DNA of 64,000 nt from Nocardioides flavus (ex Wang et al. 2016). GTDB taxonomy: Bacteria; Actinomycetota; Actinomycetes; Propionibacteriales; Nocardioidaceae. Numbering within the stretch: position 1 is the stretch's first letter; the number at the start of each line of letters is the position of its first letter. Shown here in pieces: positions 18,357 through 28,157 of the stretch. The notes under the pieces are model-generated. The model worked only from the letters and a program-made list of their open reading frames with translations. It made no database searches and had not been told where the DNA came from. Position numbers and translations under genes: made by a program. The stretch lies in contig NZ_BNAD01000001.1 of assembly GCF_014653115.1 (NCBI RefSeq), positions 248,001 to 312,000 on the forward strand, read 5' to 3'.

Positions 18357-18905
18357 ATGGACATCACTCCGTACGTCGACAGCCTCCGCCGGGACTTGGT
18401 GGCCGCTGCCGAGGCCGGCAGCGACGAGCTCAAGCAGGCGGCCGAGCGGCTGGCGTACGCACTGGACCCGAGCGCCCGGCTGGCGCTGATGGAGGCGATC
18501 TCCCACGCGGCGGCCGAGATCACGGCAGAGCTGCCGGAGGGCAGCGTGGACGTCCGGCTGGTCGGCCGCGAGCTCGACTTCGTCGTCGAGGTGGCGCCGC
18601 CCGCGGCGATCCCCGCCGCTCCCCCGCCGCCGGCGCCGCCCGCACCCCCCGAGGACGAGGACGGCGACCTGGCCCGCATCACCCTGCGGATCCCGGAGGC
18701 CGTCAAGGCGCGAGCCGAGGAGCGGGCCGCGGCAGCCGGGCAGAGCCTCAACACCTGGCTGGTCGGCGTGGTCCGGGCCGCGACCAGCGAGCACGCGATC
18801 ACCGTCGACCTCGACCTGAGCAGCGTCCCCTTCGTGGGCTACGACCCGTTCGCGGGCCAGCGCACGCAGGGGAAGGGCAGCCGCCGGATGACCGGCTGGC
18901 AGTAG
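18357..18905 (+). CDS. Ribbon-helix-helix (HicB/Arc-like) regulator
   Basis: A 182-residue protein. Residues 1-~75 form a helical then beta region (YVDSLRRDLVAAAEAGSDEL, VDVRLVGRELDFVVEV) reminiscent of HicB-type partner domains. A Pro-rich linker follows, then a ribbon-helix-helix: ARITLRIPEAVKARAEERAA and GQSLNTWLVGVVRAA at ~102-140. The C-terminus is basic (KGSRRMTGW). The ATG at MDITPY was chosen because the promoter places the transcript start there; an ATG three codons upstream is the alternative. It leads an operon with a DUF4097-type gene, and I see no HicA-type toxin. Confidence 0.75.
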   Translation: MDITPYVDSLRRDLVAAAEAGSDELKQAAERLAYALDPSARLALMEAISHAAAEITAELPEGSVDVRLVGRELDFVVEVAPPAAIPAAPPPPAPPAPPEDEDGDLARITLRIPEAVKARAEERAAAAGQSLNTWLVGVVRAATSEHAITVDLDLSSVPFVGYDPFAGQRTQGKGSRRMTGWQ

Positions 18906-19004
18906 CCACCCACCGAGCACCACCTCACCCATCCACCGCACGCAGCGGACCGGTACCGGCCGGCCCGTCGGACGAGCACACCCCGGACCCGACTGGAGAC
19001 CATC

Positions 19005-19838
19005 GTGAACAGCCAGCTCGACCTCAGCTTCGACACCCCCGAGCCGATCGACCTCTATGTCGAGAACGGTCGCGGCCTCGTCGACGTGACGGCCACCGAC
19101 ACCACGGAGACGACCGTCCGGATCACCGGCGACCGCGCCGAGGAGTTCGACGTCCGCGACCTGGGCGACCGGATCGCGATCATCGCCCCGCCACGCTCCG
19201 GCGGCTTCCTCGGCCGGGACCCGCGCGCCGAGGTCGTCGTCGAGGTGCCCGTCGCCAGCGGCCTGCAGGTCAAGGTCGGCAGCAGCGACGTCGCCGTCCA
19301 CGGCCGGACCTCCGACATCCGCGTCGACAGCGGCTCGGGCGACGTCAGCCTCGACGTGGTCGAGGGCGACGCGGTCGTGCAGACCGGGTCCGGCGACGTC
19401 GTCGCCGAGCACCTCGTCGGCGAGGCCCACCTCAAGTCCGGCTCCGGCGACGTCGTCGTCCGCCGCGCCGAGTCCGCCCTGGTCGTCACCACGGGCAGCG
19501 GCGACGTACGCGTCGAGTCCGCGCGCGACGACCTCGCGGTCAAGACCGGCTCGGGCGACGCCCGGGTGCTGTCACTCGGCAGCGAGGCGGTCTTCACCAC
19601 CGGATCCGGCGACCTGGTGGTCGACGAGGTCGCGGCCGGTCGCATCACCGCCAAGACCGCCAGCGGCGACGTACGGATCGGGGTGGTGCCCGGCACCCCC
19701 GTGTGGACCGACGTCCGCACCGCCAGCGGACGGCTCACCTCGACCCTCGCCGGCACCGGCGAGCCTGCCCCCGACCAGCCCTACCTCGAGGTGCGCGCCA
19801 CCACCGCCTCCGGCGACGTCACCCTCCACCAGAGCTGA
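19005..19838 (+). CDS. DUF4097-family beta-strand repeat protein
   Basis: A 277-residue protein made of a right-handed beta-helix-like array. The units V-x-T-G-S-G-D-V recur about every 17-20 residues (DSGSGDV, QTGSGDV, KSGSGDV, TTGSGDV, KTGSGDA, TTGSGDL, KTASGDV, TTASGDV). There is no signal peptide or membrane segment, so it is probably cytoplasmic, possibly an adhesin-like scaffold. The start is GTG with GGAG upstream. In actinobacteria such genes often follow an RHH regulator as here. Biochemical function is unknown. Confidence 0.85.
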   Translation: MNSQLDLSFDTPEPIDLYVENGRGLVDVTATDTTETTVRITGDRAEEFDVRDLGDRIAIIAPPRSGGFLGRDPRAEVVVEVPVASGLQVKVGSSDVAVHGRTSDIRVDSGSGDVSLDVVEGDAVVQTGSGDVVAEHLVGEAHLKSGSGDVVVRRAESALVVTTGSGDVRVESARDDLAVKTGSGDARVLSLGSEAVFTTGSGDLVVDEVAAGRITAKTASGDVRIGVVPGTPVWTDVRTASGRLTSTLAGTGEPAPDQPYLEVRATTASGDVTLHQS

Positions 19839-19875
19839 CCGACCACTCCACGAGAAGACGAGAGGAGCACCCACC

Positions 19876-19968
19876 ATGTACGACTCGTTCACCGACATCG
19901 AGCTGATCGCCCGTCACCGCATCGCCGAGCGCGTGCGCTACTCCCCCCGCGCCCCCCGGCGCCGCTGA
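19876..19968 (+). CDS. 30-residue conserved-looking small protein
   Basis: An ORF from ATG encoding MYDSFTDIELIARHRIAERV and ending in a basic Pro/Arg tail (YSPRAPRRR). A strong GAGGAG lies 7-8 nt before the ATG, and it starts 37 nt after the DUF4097-type gene. The N-terminal helix is amphipathic with alternating charged and hydrophobic residues. I do not recognise the family, but the good ribosome site and operon position argue that it is translated. It could be a small regulatory or binding partner of the two proteins before it. Confidence 0.6.
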   Translation: MYDSFTDIELIARHRIAERVRYSPRAPRRR

Positions 19969-20006
19969 GCCGCCCGGGCTCCGGTGGCCGTTGCCCGCAG
20001 AGGATC

Positions 20007-20953
20007 TCAGGACTTCATCGCCACGCCGCGACGCCAGTAGCCCATGAAGGCCACCTGCCGCCGGTCGAAGCCCAGCTCGTTGACCAGGTGCCGGCGCAGG
20101 CCGGTGACGACCTTCGACTCGCCGGCGATCCAGGCGTACGTCCCGCCCGCCCCGGCCACGTCGCCGGGCACCTCCTCGCCGGAGGAGGAGTAGTACGGCG
20201 TCTCCCACAGGTCCGGGTCCACCTCGTCGGGCGCGACCTCGACGGCGTCGGCCGGCAGGCCGAGGTGGGCCAGGACCGCGTCGTGCAGCGCGACGCCGAG
20301 CTCGCGGCCGTCGCGGGGAAGCCACACGACCTCGACGCCCGCCGGTCCGCGTACGGACTGGACGTCACCGGCCACCGGCACCTCCAGGAACGCCGTGCCG
20401 ACGGCGTCCGCGGGCAGCTGCTCGAGCACCGTGCAGATCGCCGGCACCGCCGTCTCGTCGCCGACGAGCAGCAGGTTGGCGCCCGGGGCCGGGGTGAACT
20501 CGATCCCGCCGTAGGGGAACCCGCGCCGCGGGGCGAGCAGCACGATGCGGTCGCCCACCGTGGCCCGCGACGCCCAGGTCGAGCCGGGCCCGACGAGGTC
20601 CCCCTCGAGGTGCAGGACCATGTCGACGACGAGGGTGGTGGCGGCGCCGGCGCCCCGTACGTCGCGGATCGTGTACGTCCGCATGTGGCCGCGCTCGGCC
20701 GCGGAGCGCTCCATCCACGTCGAGAACCACGTGTCGTCGGCACCCTCGGTCGAGGTGATGCCGCCGGTCTCCGGGTCGGGGAAGACGAGCTTGATGCGCT
20801 GGTCCCAGCGCGTGCCGTCGACGCCGTAGTCGGCGAGCTCGGGACTGCCGAGCTCGACCCGGACGAAGGTCGGGGTCAGCCGCTCGACGGACACCACCTC
20901 GACCTCGGTGAAGAGCATGGGCAGGACGGCCTTCTTCGAGCTGGCGGTCACGG

Positions 20954-20957
<4 letters not shown>
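20007..20957 (-). CDS. Siderophore-interacting protein (flavin-dependent ferric-siderophore reductase)
   Basis: A 316-residue SIP/ViuB-type flavoprotein. The FAD-binding motif is RTYTIRD, followed by DMVLHLEGDLVGPGSTWA and the pyrophosphate-binding LLVGDETAVPAI; the C-terminal SIP helix ends YWRRGVAMKS. It reduces ferric siderophores in the cytoplasm, freeing Fe2+. Its ATG overlaps the ABC ATPase stop (ATGA), making it the last gene of the uptake operon. A C-terminal acidic insert (VDPDLWETPYYSSSGEE) is typical of the longer actinobacterial forms. Confidence 0.92.
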
Positions 20958-21813
<856 letters not shown>

Positions 21814-21817
<4 letters not shown>

Positions 21818-22887
21818 CCGGTCCTCCCGGTGGCGGCGCCGCGTGCCAGCAGCCAGAGCAGGAACGGTCCGCCGACCGCTCCGGTGACGATCCCGACGGG
21901 CAGCACCACGTCGGGGACGAGGTACGCCGCGGTGTGGTCGGCGAGCAGCATCAGCACGGCGCCGACGAGGGCGCCGGCGAGCAGGCTGTGCCGTCCGCCC
22001 ATCAGGGCGCGGGCGATCGGGCCCGCCATGAAGGCGACGAAGGCGACAGGGCCGGCGGCGGCCACCCCCACCGCGGTGAGCAGCACGCCCACGAGGAGTA
22101 GGGCGTCGGTGCGGTGACGTCCGGTGCCCAGGCCTGCCGCGGCGTCGGCGCCGAGCTCGAGGGCCTCGAGCGAGCGGGCCATCACGGCCAGCGTCGGCAG
22201 CAGCACGAGCAGGGCGACCGCGAGCAGCCCGATGGTGGACCAGGGGACGTTGTTGAGGCTGCCGACGAGCCACCGCAGCGCGAGCTGGACGTCCCAGGTG
22301 TTGGAGCGGGCGAGGAGGTACTGCACGACCGAGACCATGGCCGCGGCCACGCCGACACCCACGAGGACGAGCCGGTAGCCGCCGGTGGTGCCGGCCACCC
22401 AGCGCACGACGCCGGAGATGAGCACCGCGCCGATGACGGCGAAGAGCGAGACTGCGCCGTCGCGCAGGCCGAGGGTGAGCAGGGCGAAGATGCCCGCGGC
22501 GCTCGCGCCGAGGCTGACGCCAACGATGTCGGGGCTGGCCAGCGGGTTGCGCAGCAGCATCTGGAAGAGCGAGCCGGCAGCGCCGAACGCGAGTCCGACG
22601 AGGACGGCGAGCACCGCGCGCGGCAGCTTCGTCTCCATCAGGATGAACGTGGACACCGGGATCTGCTCGCCGAACAGGATCCGGAAGAAGTCGGGGATGG
22701 TGAAGGTGTAGTCACCGAGCAGCACGCGGACGGCGAACGCCGCGACCAGGGCCAGCGCCAGCCCGACGAGGACGAGCCGGCGGCGACGGCGCGGGCGTCG
22801 CGTGGCCGTACGCAGGTCCGGACGGACCTTCGGCGGCTCGGGCTGCTCGGCACGGGCGGTGGCCACCGGCATCGTGGGGGCGCTCAC
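21814..22887 (-). CDS. fepG: FecCD-family iron-siderophore permease (second subunit)
   Basis: A 357-residue integral membrane permease with about ten helices after a basic cytoplasmic leader (RPRRRRRLVLVGLALALVAA). The FecCD signature LPRAVLAVLVGLAFGAAGSL and the coupling-helix region AGPVAFVAFMAGPIARALMG are present. It forms a heterodimer with the other permease. A GTG start is placed 1 nt after the preceding gene's stop. The long Arg-rich N-terminus (about 40 residues before the first helix) is unusual but follows from the only start near the upstream stop. Confidence 0.92.
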
Positions 22888-22888
22888 G

Positions 22889-23911
22889 TCACAGTCCCAT
22901 CCGGCCGCGGCGGACCAGGAGCAGGAAGAACGGCACGCCGACGACCGCGGTCATGATCCCGACCTGCACCTCCGAGGGCGGCAGCACGACGCGGCCCACG
23001 GTGTCGGCCACCAGCACCAGCACCGCGCCGTAGCCCGCGCTCAGCGGCAGCAGGTGGCGGTGGTCGGAGCCGGTGCGGGTACGGACGAGGTGCGGCACGA
23101 TCAGGCCGACGAAGGCGATAGGGCCCGCGGCGGCGGTGGCGGTGCCGGCGAGCAGCGCGATCGCGATCCCGACGAAGACCCGGTCGCGGGTGGTGTGGCG
23201 CCCCAGACCCGTTGCCATCTCCTCGCCGAGGGCGAGGGCGTTGAGCGTACGGCTGAGCGCGAGGGCGAGGACCGTGCCGACGAGGAAGACGGGGGCGAGA
23301 GAGGCGACGAGGTCCCACGGGCGGCCGCCGATGGAGCCCACCTGCCAGCGCCTCATGACGTCGAGCGCCGTCTGGTCGACCAGCTGGACTGCGACGGTCC
23401 AGCTGCTGGCTGCCGCAGCGAACGCAGCGCCGGCGACCGTGAGCTTCGCGGGCGTCGCTCCGTCACGACCGATGCCGGCGATGGCGTGCACGGCCAGCGA
23501 CGCGACCGCGGCGCCGACGAGGCCGAGGACGACGTAGGCGGCCATGCCGCCCGCGCCGAGGTGGGCGATGCCGAGCACGATCGCGAGCGCGGCCCCCGCG
23601 TTGACGCCCAGGATGCCCGGATCGGCCAGCGGGTTGCGGGTGAGGCCCTGCATGCAAGCGCCGGCGAGGCCGAGCGCGACCCCGGCGAGCACGCCCATCG
23701 CGGTGCGTACGGCCCGGATCTCCACCACGGTCCGGTCGGGCCCGGCCTCGAGGATCGCCGTCGGCGAGATGAGGCGCGAGCCGATGAGGACCGACGCGAC
23801 GGCGGCCACCACCAGGAGCCCGAGCATCACGGCGTAGGCCGTGGCCGGCCCGGCCGCGGAGGAGCTCCGCAGCCGGTCGGGCTGGATCAGCTCGGTCGTG
23901 GTGGTCGCCAT
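22889..23911 (-). CDS. fepD: FecCD-family iron-siderophore permease (first subunit)
   Basis: A 340-residue polytopic membrane protein with the FecCD signature VRTAMGVLAGVALGLAGACM and the coupling region AGPIAFVGLIVPHLVRTRTG, which contacts the ATPase. Several positions near the end (GIMTAVVGVPFFLLLVRR) match the final FecCD helix. It is preceded by 32 nt of spacer from the substrate-binding lipoprotein gene and followed at 1 nt by the second permease, so one transcript carries all five genes. Confidence 0.93.
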   Translation of the reverse strand: MATTTTELIQPDRLRSSSAAGPATAYAVMLGLLVVAAVASVLIGSRLISPTAILEAGPDRTVVEIRAVRTAMGVLAGVALGLAGACMQGLTRNPLADPGILGVNAGAALAIVLGIAHLGAGGMAAYVVLGLVGAAVASLAVHAIAGIGRDGATPAKLTVAGAAFAAAASSWTVAVQLVDQTALDVMRRWQVGSIGGRPWDLVASLAPVFLVGTVLALALSRTLNALALGEEMATGLGRHTTRDRVFVGIAIALLAGTATAAAGPIAFVGLIVPHLVRTRTGSDHRHLLPLSAGYGAVLVLVADTVGRVVLPPSEVQVGIMTAVVGVPFFLLLVRRGRMGL

Positions 23912-23943
23912 GGCGTACGTCGGTCCTCTGGGTCAGTCCCGGC

Positions 23944-24999
23944 TCAGGGGGTGGAGCCGTCGCCGTCGACCGCCGCAGCGACCTTGGGGATGTAGCGCTC
24001 GAGGGCGGTCGGGAGCGACAGCGGCGAGGGGGCCGAGAAGCCGACCGCCTCGGTCACGTCGACCGTGGCGTACCAGCGGTTGTCGGCCACGGCCGGGATC
24101 TGCTGGAACAGCGGGTCGTCGGCGAGCTCCTCGACGTTGTCCTCGGAGGTGGCGTAGGTGAGGAAGACGTCGGCGTCGAGCTGCTCGGTGCGCTCGGCGG
24201 AGACGTTGAAGAGGAACTGGCCGGGCTCGCTGCGCTCTTCGACCAGCGGGGAGTTCTCCATGCCGAGCTCGACGAGCAGGCGCGGGCGGTTGTCCATCGA
24301 CGTGTAGACGTAGAACGACGACGGGTCCGCGTTGGGACCGGCGAACGTGAAGGTCTTGCCCTCGAGCTGCGGGTACTCGGCAGCGGTGTCGGCGATGGCC
24401 TGCTCGGTCTCGGCCTTGACCTCCTCGGCCAGCGCGGAGCGGCCGAGCGCCTGGCCGACCATCTCCAGCGACTCCTGCCACGTGGTGTTGTAGGGCGCGT
24501 TGGGGTAGGCGACGACCGGGATGCCGGCCTCGGTGAGCTTGTCGTACTCCTCCTGCGTGATGCCGGACTGCGTCGCGGTCACCAGGTCCGGCTGGAGCTT
24601 GACGATCTCGTCGACCGGCACGCCGTCGGCGGTGCTGAAGCGCTCCGGCTGCTCGGCGCCGTCGATCTCGGCGAGCGCCTCGTCGAACCAGTCCGAGGAG
24701 AAGTTCTCGTTGCCGGCGTACTCGATCTTGTCGGCACCGACCGGGACGACGCCCAGCGACAGCGGGTAGTCGCCCTCGGCGTAGCCCAGGGCGAAGACGC
24801 GGGTCGGCTCGGACTCGATCGTCGTCTCGCCGAGCGCGTGCTCGATCGTCACCGGGAAGGCGTCGGCGTCGACCGAGGTGGTGGTGGTCGGCTCGGCGCC
24901 CGCGTCGGTGGCACTGGTCGACCCGGTGCTGCAGCCGGCGAGGGCGGCGACGAGCAGGGTGGCAGCGGCCGCGGCGGGCGCGGCGAGGTTGAGCTTCAT
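23944..24999 (-). CDS. fepB: Iron-siderophore substrate-binding lipoprotein (FepB-like)
   Basis: A 351-residue extracytoplasmic solute-binding lipoprotein: signal MKLNLAAPAAAAATLLVAAL with lipobox L-A-G-C, then two lobes of the FecB/periplasmic-binding-2 fold. Blocks include PTRVFALGYAEGDYPLSLG, LQPDLVTATQSGITQEEYDK and RWYATVDVTEAVGFSAPSPL. It delivers ferric siderophores to the permease pair. The ATG at MKLNL was chosen because it starts the signal peptide; an upstream ATG adds basic residues and would run into the iron box. Confidence 0.93.
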   Translation of the reverse strand: MKLNLAAPAAAAATLLVAALAGCSTGSTSATDAGAEPTTTTSVDADAFPVTIEHALGETTIESEPTRVFALGYAEGDYPLSLGVVPVGADKIEYAGNENFSSDWFDEALAEIDGAEQPERFSTADGVPVDEIVKLQPDLVTATQSGITQEEYDKLTEAGIPVVAYPNAPYNTTWQESLEMVGQALGRSALAEEVKAETEQAIADTAAEYPQLEGKTFTFAGPNADPSSFYVYTSMDNRPRLLVELGMENSPLVEERSEPGQFLFNVSAERTEQLDADVFLTYATSEDNVEELADDPLFQQIPAVADNRWYATVDVTEAVGFSAPSPLSLPTALERYIPKVAAAVDGDGSTP

Positions 25000-25031
25000 C
25001 AGGGAACTCCGTCGGACGTGGTGAGGCAAGG

Positions 25032-25050
25032 CTAACTAAGGCAAGCCTAA
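25032..25050 (-). promoter_or_regulatory. IdeR/DtxR-type iron box upstream of fepB
   Basis: On the gene's strand this reads TTAGGCTTGCCTTAGTTAG, matching 13 of 19 positions of the DtxR/IdeR consensus (TTAGGTTAGCCTAACCTAA). It lies about 33 bp before the fepB start, where it would overlap the promoter. Iron-loaded IdeR would repress the five-gene uptake operon. Confidence 0.7.
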
Positions 25051-25150
25051 CCACACATCGCCCAATTACGTCACACGGGCGTGACCTAATCCGCGGAGTG
25101 GACGTCCCACTGGTCGAGCAGCGAGCGCAGCGAGCGGGTCGAGACCCGCC

Positions 25151-25726
25151 TCAGATCTGCGTGCGGTGGAACCCCTGGAACGACCGGCTCGGCGTGGGTC
25201 CGCGCTGGCCCTGGTAGCGCGAGCCGTACTTCTCCGAGCCGTAGGGGTGCTCGCTCGGCGAGGAGAGCCGGAAGAAGCAGAACTGACCGATCTTCATGCC
25301 CGGGTAGAGCTTGATCGGCAGGGTCGCGACGTTGGCCAGCTCGAGCGTCACGTGGCCGGAGAACCCGGGGTCGACGAAGCCGGCGGTGGCGTGGGTGAGG
25401 AGGCCGAGGCGCCCGAGCGACGACTTGCCCTCGACGCGCGCGGCGATGTCGTCGGGCAGCGACACCACCTCGTACGTCGACCCGAGGACGAACTCCCCGG
25501 GGTGCAGGATGAACGGCTCGTCGCCCTCCGGCTCGACCTCACGGGTGAGCTCGGACTGGTCGGCGGCCGGGTCGATGTGGGGGTAGCGATGGTTCTCGAA
25601 GACCCGGAAGAACCGGTCGAGACGTACGTCGACGCTGGACGGCTGCATCATCGCGGGATCCCACGGGTCGAGGGCGATCCGGCCGGCGTCGATCTCAGCG
25701 GTGATGTCGCGGTCAGAGAGCAGCAC
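25151..25726 (-). CDS. dcd: dCTP deaminase
   Basis: A 191-residue protein beginning [20 protein letters not shown], a textbook Dcd N-terminus. The catalytic region is [12 protein letters not shown] (Arg/Ser/Ser of the nucleotide site), then [21 protein letters not shown] with the catalytic Glu, and [10 protein letters not shown]. Actinobacterial Dcd enzymes are often bifunctional, deaminating dCTP and splitting dUTP to dUMP; whether this one is cannot be told from the sequence. It is divergent from the GDSL hydrolase and stands alone. Confidence 0.95.
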   Translation of the reverse strand: MLLSDRDITAEIDAGRIALDPWDPAMMQPSSVDVRLDRFFRVFENHRYPHIDPAADQSELTREVEPEGDEPFILHPGEFVLGSTYEVVSLPDDIAARVEGKSSLGRLGLLTHATAGFVDPGFSGHVTLELANVATLPIKLYPGMKIGQFCFFRLSSPSEHPYGSEKYGSRYQGQRGPTPSRSFQGFHRTQI

Positions 25727-25752
25727 GTCGCCGACCCTAGCGCTCGCGCCCT

Positions 25753-25788
25753 CCGGTCGAGGAGGGACGAAGTCCGGTCACGAGACCC
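25753..25788. repeat. Nocardioidaceae-type GGTCGAGGAGG palindromic repeat, variant copy
   Basis: CCGGTCGAGGAGGGACGAAG followed by TCCGGTCACGAGACCC has the arms GGTCGAGGA and the GTCACGAGACC end seen in the copies at 30516, 52766 and 59758. It lies in the promoter gap between dcd and the GDSL hydrolase. Confidence 0.55.
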
Positions 25789-25806
25789 ACTTGAGACAAT
25801 GGTCCG

Positions 25807-26568
25807 GTGACCTTCCACCGCTACGTCGCCCTGGGCGACTCCTTCACCGAGGGCGTCGGCGACCCCGACCCGGCGCGGCCCAACGGCCTGCGTGGCTGGG
25901 CCGACCGTGTCGCCGAGGTGCTCGCCCGGCAGACCGACGACTTCGGCTACGCCAACCTCGCGATCCGCGGGCGCAAGCTCGCTGCCATCGTCGAGGAGCA
26001 GGTCGACACCGCGGTCGCGCTCGAGCCCGACCTGGTCACCATCCACGGCGGCGGCAACGACGTGCTGCGACCCCGTGTCGACCTCGACGCCCTCGCCCGG
26101 ACGTACGACGACGCGATCGCGCGCCTGTCCGCGACGGGTGCGCGGGTCGTGATGTTCACGATCTTCGATCCCGGCGGCGGCGGCATCTACGGTCCCGTGC
26201 GCGGACGGATGGCGATCTTCAACGAGTGGGTCCGCGAGATCGCCGACCGCCACGACGCGACCATCGTCGACATGTGGCGCATGCGTGACATCGAGGTCGC
26301 CGGCGCGATGGACACCGACCGGATGCACCTCAACAGCTCTGGGCACGCCCACATGGCGCACGCCGTGCTTGAGGCCATCGGCGTCGAGCACGGGCTGGAG
26401 CCCGTCACGATCGAGCCGCTCCCCGTCCTCGGGCGTCGCGACACCTGGGCCGCCAACGCCCAGTGGACCCGCGAGTTCCTGGTCCCGTGGGTGCACCGTC
26501 GGCTCACCGGACGATCCTCCGGTGACACCGTCACGCCGAAGCGGCCGGGGCTCTCGCGCGTCGGCTGA
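25807..26568 (+). CDS. SGNH/GDSL-family hydrolase
   Basis: A 253-residue esterase/lipase-fold protein with block I GDSFTEG (catalytic Ser), block III HGGGND (Gly/Asn oxyanion residues) and block V DTDRMHLNSSGH (Asp and catalytic His). No signal peptide is seen, so the enzyme is probably cytoplasmic. Its natural ester substrate is unknown. A GTG start is used; the translation MTFHRYVALGDSF begins just before the first beta strand. It ends 41 bp before the tRNA gene. Confidence 0.9.
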   Translation: MTFHRYVALGDSFTEGVGDPDPARPNGLRGWADRVAEVLARQTDDFGYANLAIRGRKLAAIVEEQVDTAVALEPDLVTIHGGGNDVLRPRVDLDALARTYDDAIARLSATGARVVMFTIFDPGGGGIYGPVRGRMAIFNEWVREIADRHDATIVDMWRMRDIEVAGAMDTDRMHLNSSGHAHMAHAVLEAIGVEHGLEPVTIEPLPVLGRRDTWAANAQWTREFLVPWVHRRLTGRSSGDTVTPKRPGLSRVG

Positions 26569-26609
26569 GCCGGTCCGGTATCGTTCGCCCCGCTGTCCTC
26601 GGACGGCAT

Positions 26610-26685
26610 GCGGATGTAGCTCAGTTGGTAGAGCGCGACCTTCCCAAGGTCGATGTCGCGAGTTCGAGTCTCGTCATCCGCTCCA
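26610..26685 (+). tRNA. tRNA-Gly (anticodon CCC), CCA encoded
   Basis: A complete cloverleaf: acceptor GCGGATG pairs with CATCCGC, the D arm is TAGCTCAGTTGGTAGAGC, the anticodon stem CGACC/GGTCG encloses loop TTCCCAA (anticodon CCC), the T arm is GCGAGTTCGAGTCTCGT, and the discriminator base T is followed by an encoded CCA. It reads GGG glycine codons. Confidence 0.95.
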
Positions 26686-26690
26686 ACTAC

Positions 26691-26814
26691 ACGTGAGCGG
26701 GCACTTCGTGCCCGTCCGCGAGCTCGACCGGGCGATTCGTGCCCGTCCTCGCGCACGAAGTGCCGGCTCGGCGATCCTGACGGGCACGAAGTGCCCGCTC
26801 GCGGAGTGGGACAC
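26691..26814. repeat. GGGCACTTCGTGCCC hairpin cluster, copy 1
   Basis: Just after the tRNA gene lie four related hairpins: GGGCACTTCGTGCCC (6-bp stem, TTC loop), a decayed GGGCGATTCGTGCCC, an inverted GCACGAAGTGC and GGGCACGAAGTGCCC. The outer sequence starts ACGTGAGCGGGCAC and ends GTGCCCGCTCGCGG. A second copy lies at 58041-58153 with the same order of hairpins. Confidence 0.8.
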
Positions 26815-26890
26815 AAGTGAGACTTGCGTCTTCTGTGGCCAGAGAGGACAGTGAGGCGTCCGTCTTTCTCGGATCGAAGGTTCTTCCCCC

Positions 26891-28156
26891 ATGGCACTTC
26901 CCCGTCTCGCCGCCAGCCTCCGCCCCCGCCGCCTCCCGCCCCAGCTCGCCCACCAGATCGCCGACGGCGACCGCGGGCGCCCGTTCTGGCGCCACCCCGC
27001 GACCATCGCCGCGGCCGCCCTGGCCCTCACCCTCGGCGCCGTCCCGCTGCTGCCCGACGGCGGTCAGCGCGACGAAGGCGCGATCGCACCAGCCGGCGAG
27101 TCCACCGGCGCCCCGGGCGCGGTCGGCCGCGGTCGGCTCACCGCCCGGATGCGGGCCGAGATCGACCGTGTGGTCGCGGAGGGCGCCGCCCTCGGCAGCG
27201 CGCAGGGGCGTACGGCGCGGGCGCGCGCGGCCGTACGGTGCGCCACCTTCGAGGGCCAGCGCTACTGCCTCGGCTTCGGCTGGACGAACCAGTCCGCCGA
27301 GGCCCTCGCCGCCCGGCTCGAGACCCGCCCGCGGCTCGAGCGCGAGCGCACCGGCGACCTCGACGCCGACGGTCTGCTCGCCCGCGCGTCCCGCCGTACG
27401 GAGGAGGAGCGCATCGAGGCCGAGACCGCCGAGCTCACGACGGCCGCCCGGTCCGTCGGCAAGGTGTGGCTGCTGCGCCACGAGGTCCAGGGGGTCCCGC
27501 TGCCCGAGGGGTTCGCGGAGCGCCACCCGGAGGTCGCCTCCCAGGTCGCCGCGACGGACGTGCAGGCGCGCGGGGGCTTCGGCGGGTCCTACCCCGAGCG
27601 CTCCAAGATCCTCACGAGCAAGGTCGCCCAGGCGCAGAACACGACCTACTGGTGCGGCCCGGCCGCGATGCAGGCCATCGGGTGGGGGTCGCAGGAGAAG
27701 CGCAAGAACCAGTCCTACTGGGCCCGCCGCCTCGGCACGACCACCGCCGGCACCGCGATCACCGACATGGTCCGCGTGATCAACAACAAGACGCACTACG
27801 ACGACGCCGACCATGCGGGGCCGTACGTCGTGGTCGACATCAGCGACTTCACCTTCAAGCAGTGGTACCGCCTGATGATGCGGCACGTGCACGACTACCG
27901 CGCGCCCGTCGTGCTGCACCCGGTGCTGCTCAAGCAGTACTACCCCTACCTCGACGACGACGCGAGCGGCCACTTCCAGGTCGGTCGCGGCTTCGACCAG
28001 AACCCCGGCGGCACCCCGCAGCTCGGCTGGTTCGAGCCCTGGGACCAGTCGCGCTTCGACCCCAGCGAGCCGGCGATCGGCCGGGTCCAGTGGCGCAACG
28101 CCTACCGGTCCTACCGCGCCAACCTCGATCACTTCCAGCACAACATCGGGGTCTGA
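26891..28156 (+). CDS. C39-like (papain-fold) cysteine protease domain protein
   Basis: A 421-residue protein. After a basic leader, residues ~35-55 form a membrane or signal segment (TIAAAALALTLGAVPLL); residues ~85-210 are charged and variable; the C-terminal half has the C39-like motif NTTYWCGPAAMQAIGWG with catalytic Cys255, a later VVLHPVLL strand with the His (H-P or D-D-A-S-G-H-F), and an aromatic-rich tail. This is the C39-like peptidase architecture used outside the cell; substrate unknown. The next gene, a lipoprotein, begins 1 nt after its stop, so the two are cotranscribed. Confidence 0.75.
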   Translation: MALPRLAASLRPRRLPPQLAHQIADGDRGRPFWRHPATIAAAALALTLGAVPLLPDGGQRDEGAIAPAGESTGAPGAVGRGRLTARMRAEIDRVVAEGAALGSAQGRTARARAAVRCATFEGQRYCLGFGWTNQSAEALAARLETRPRLERERTGDLDADGLLARASRRTEEERIEAETAELTTAARSVGKVWLLRHEVQGVPLPEGFAERHPEVASQVAATDVQARGGFGGSYPERSKILTSKVAQAQNTTYWCGPAAMQAIGWGSQEKRKNQSYWARRLGTTTAGTAITDMVRVINNKTHYDDADHAGPYVVVDISDFTFKQWYRLMMRHVHDYRAPVVLHPVLLKQYYPYLDDDASGHFQVGRGFDQNPGGTPQLGWFEPWDQSRFDPSEPAIGRVQWRNAYRSYRANLDHFQHNIGV

Positions 28157-28157
28157 G

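Noticed and set aside
18357..19838. RHH + next gene as a HicAB-type toxin-antitoxin module
   Set aside because: The second gene encodes a GSGD beta-repeat protein with no resemblance to HicA or other known toxins; only the operon layout is similar.
26691..26814. Hairpin cluster considered as a CRISPR array
   Set aside because: Repeat units are palindromic, unequal in spacing and partly inverted, there are only four, and no cas genes are present.
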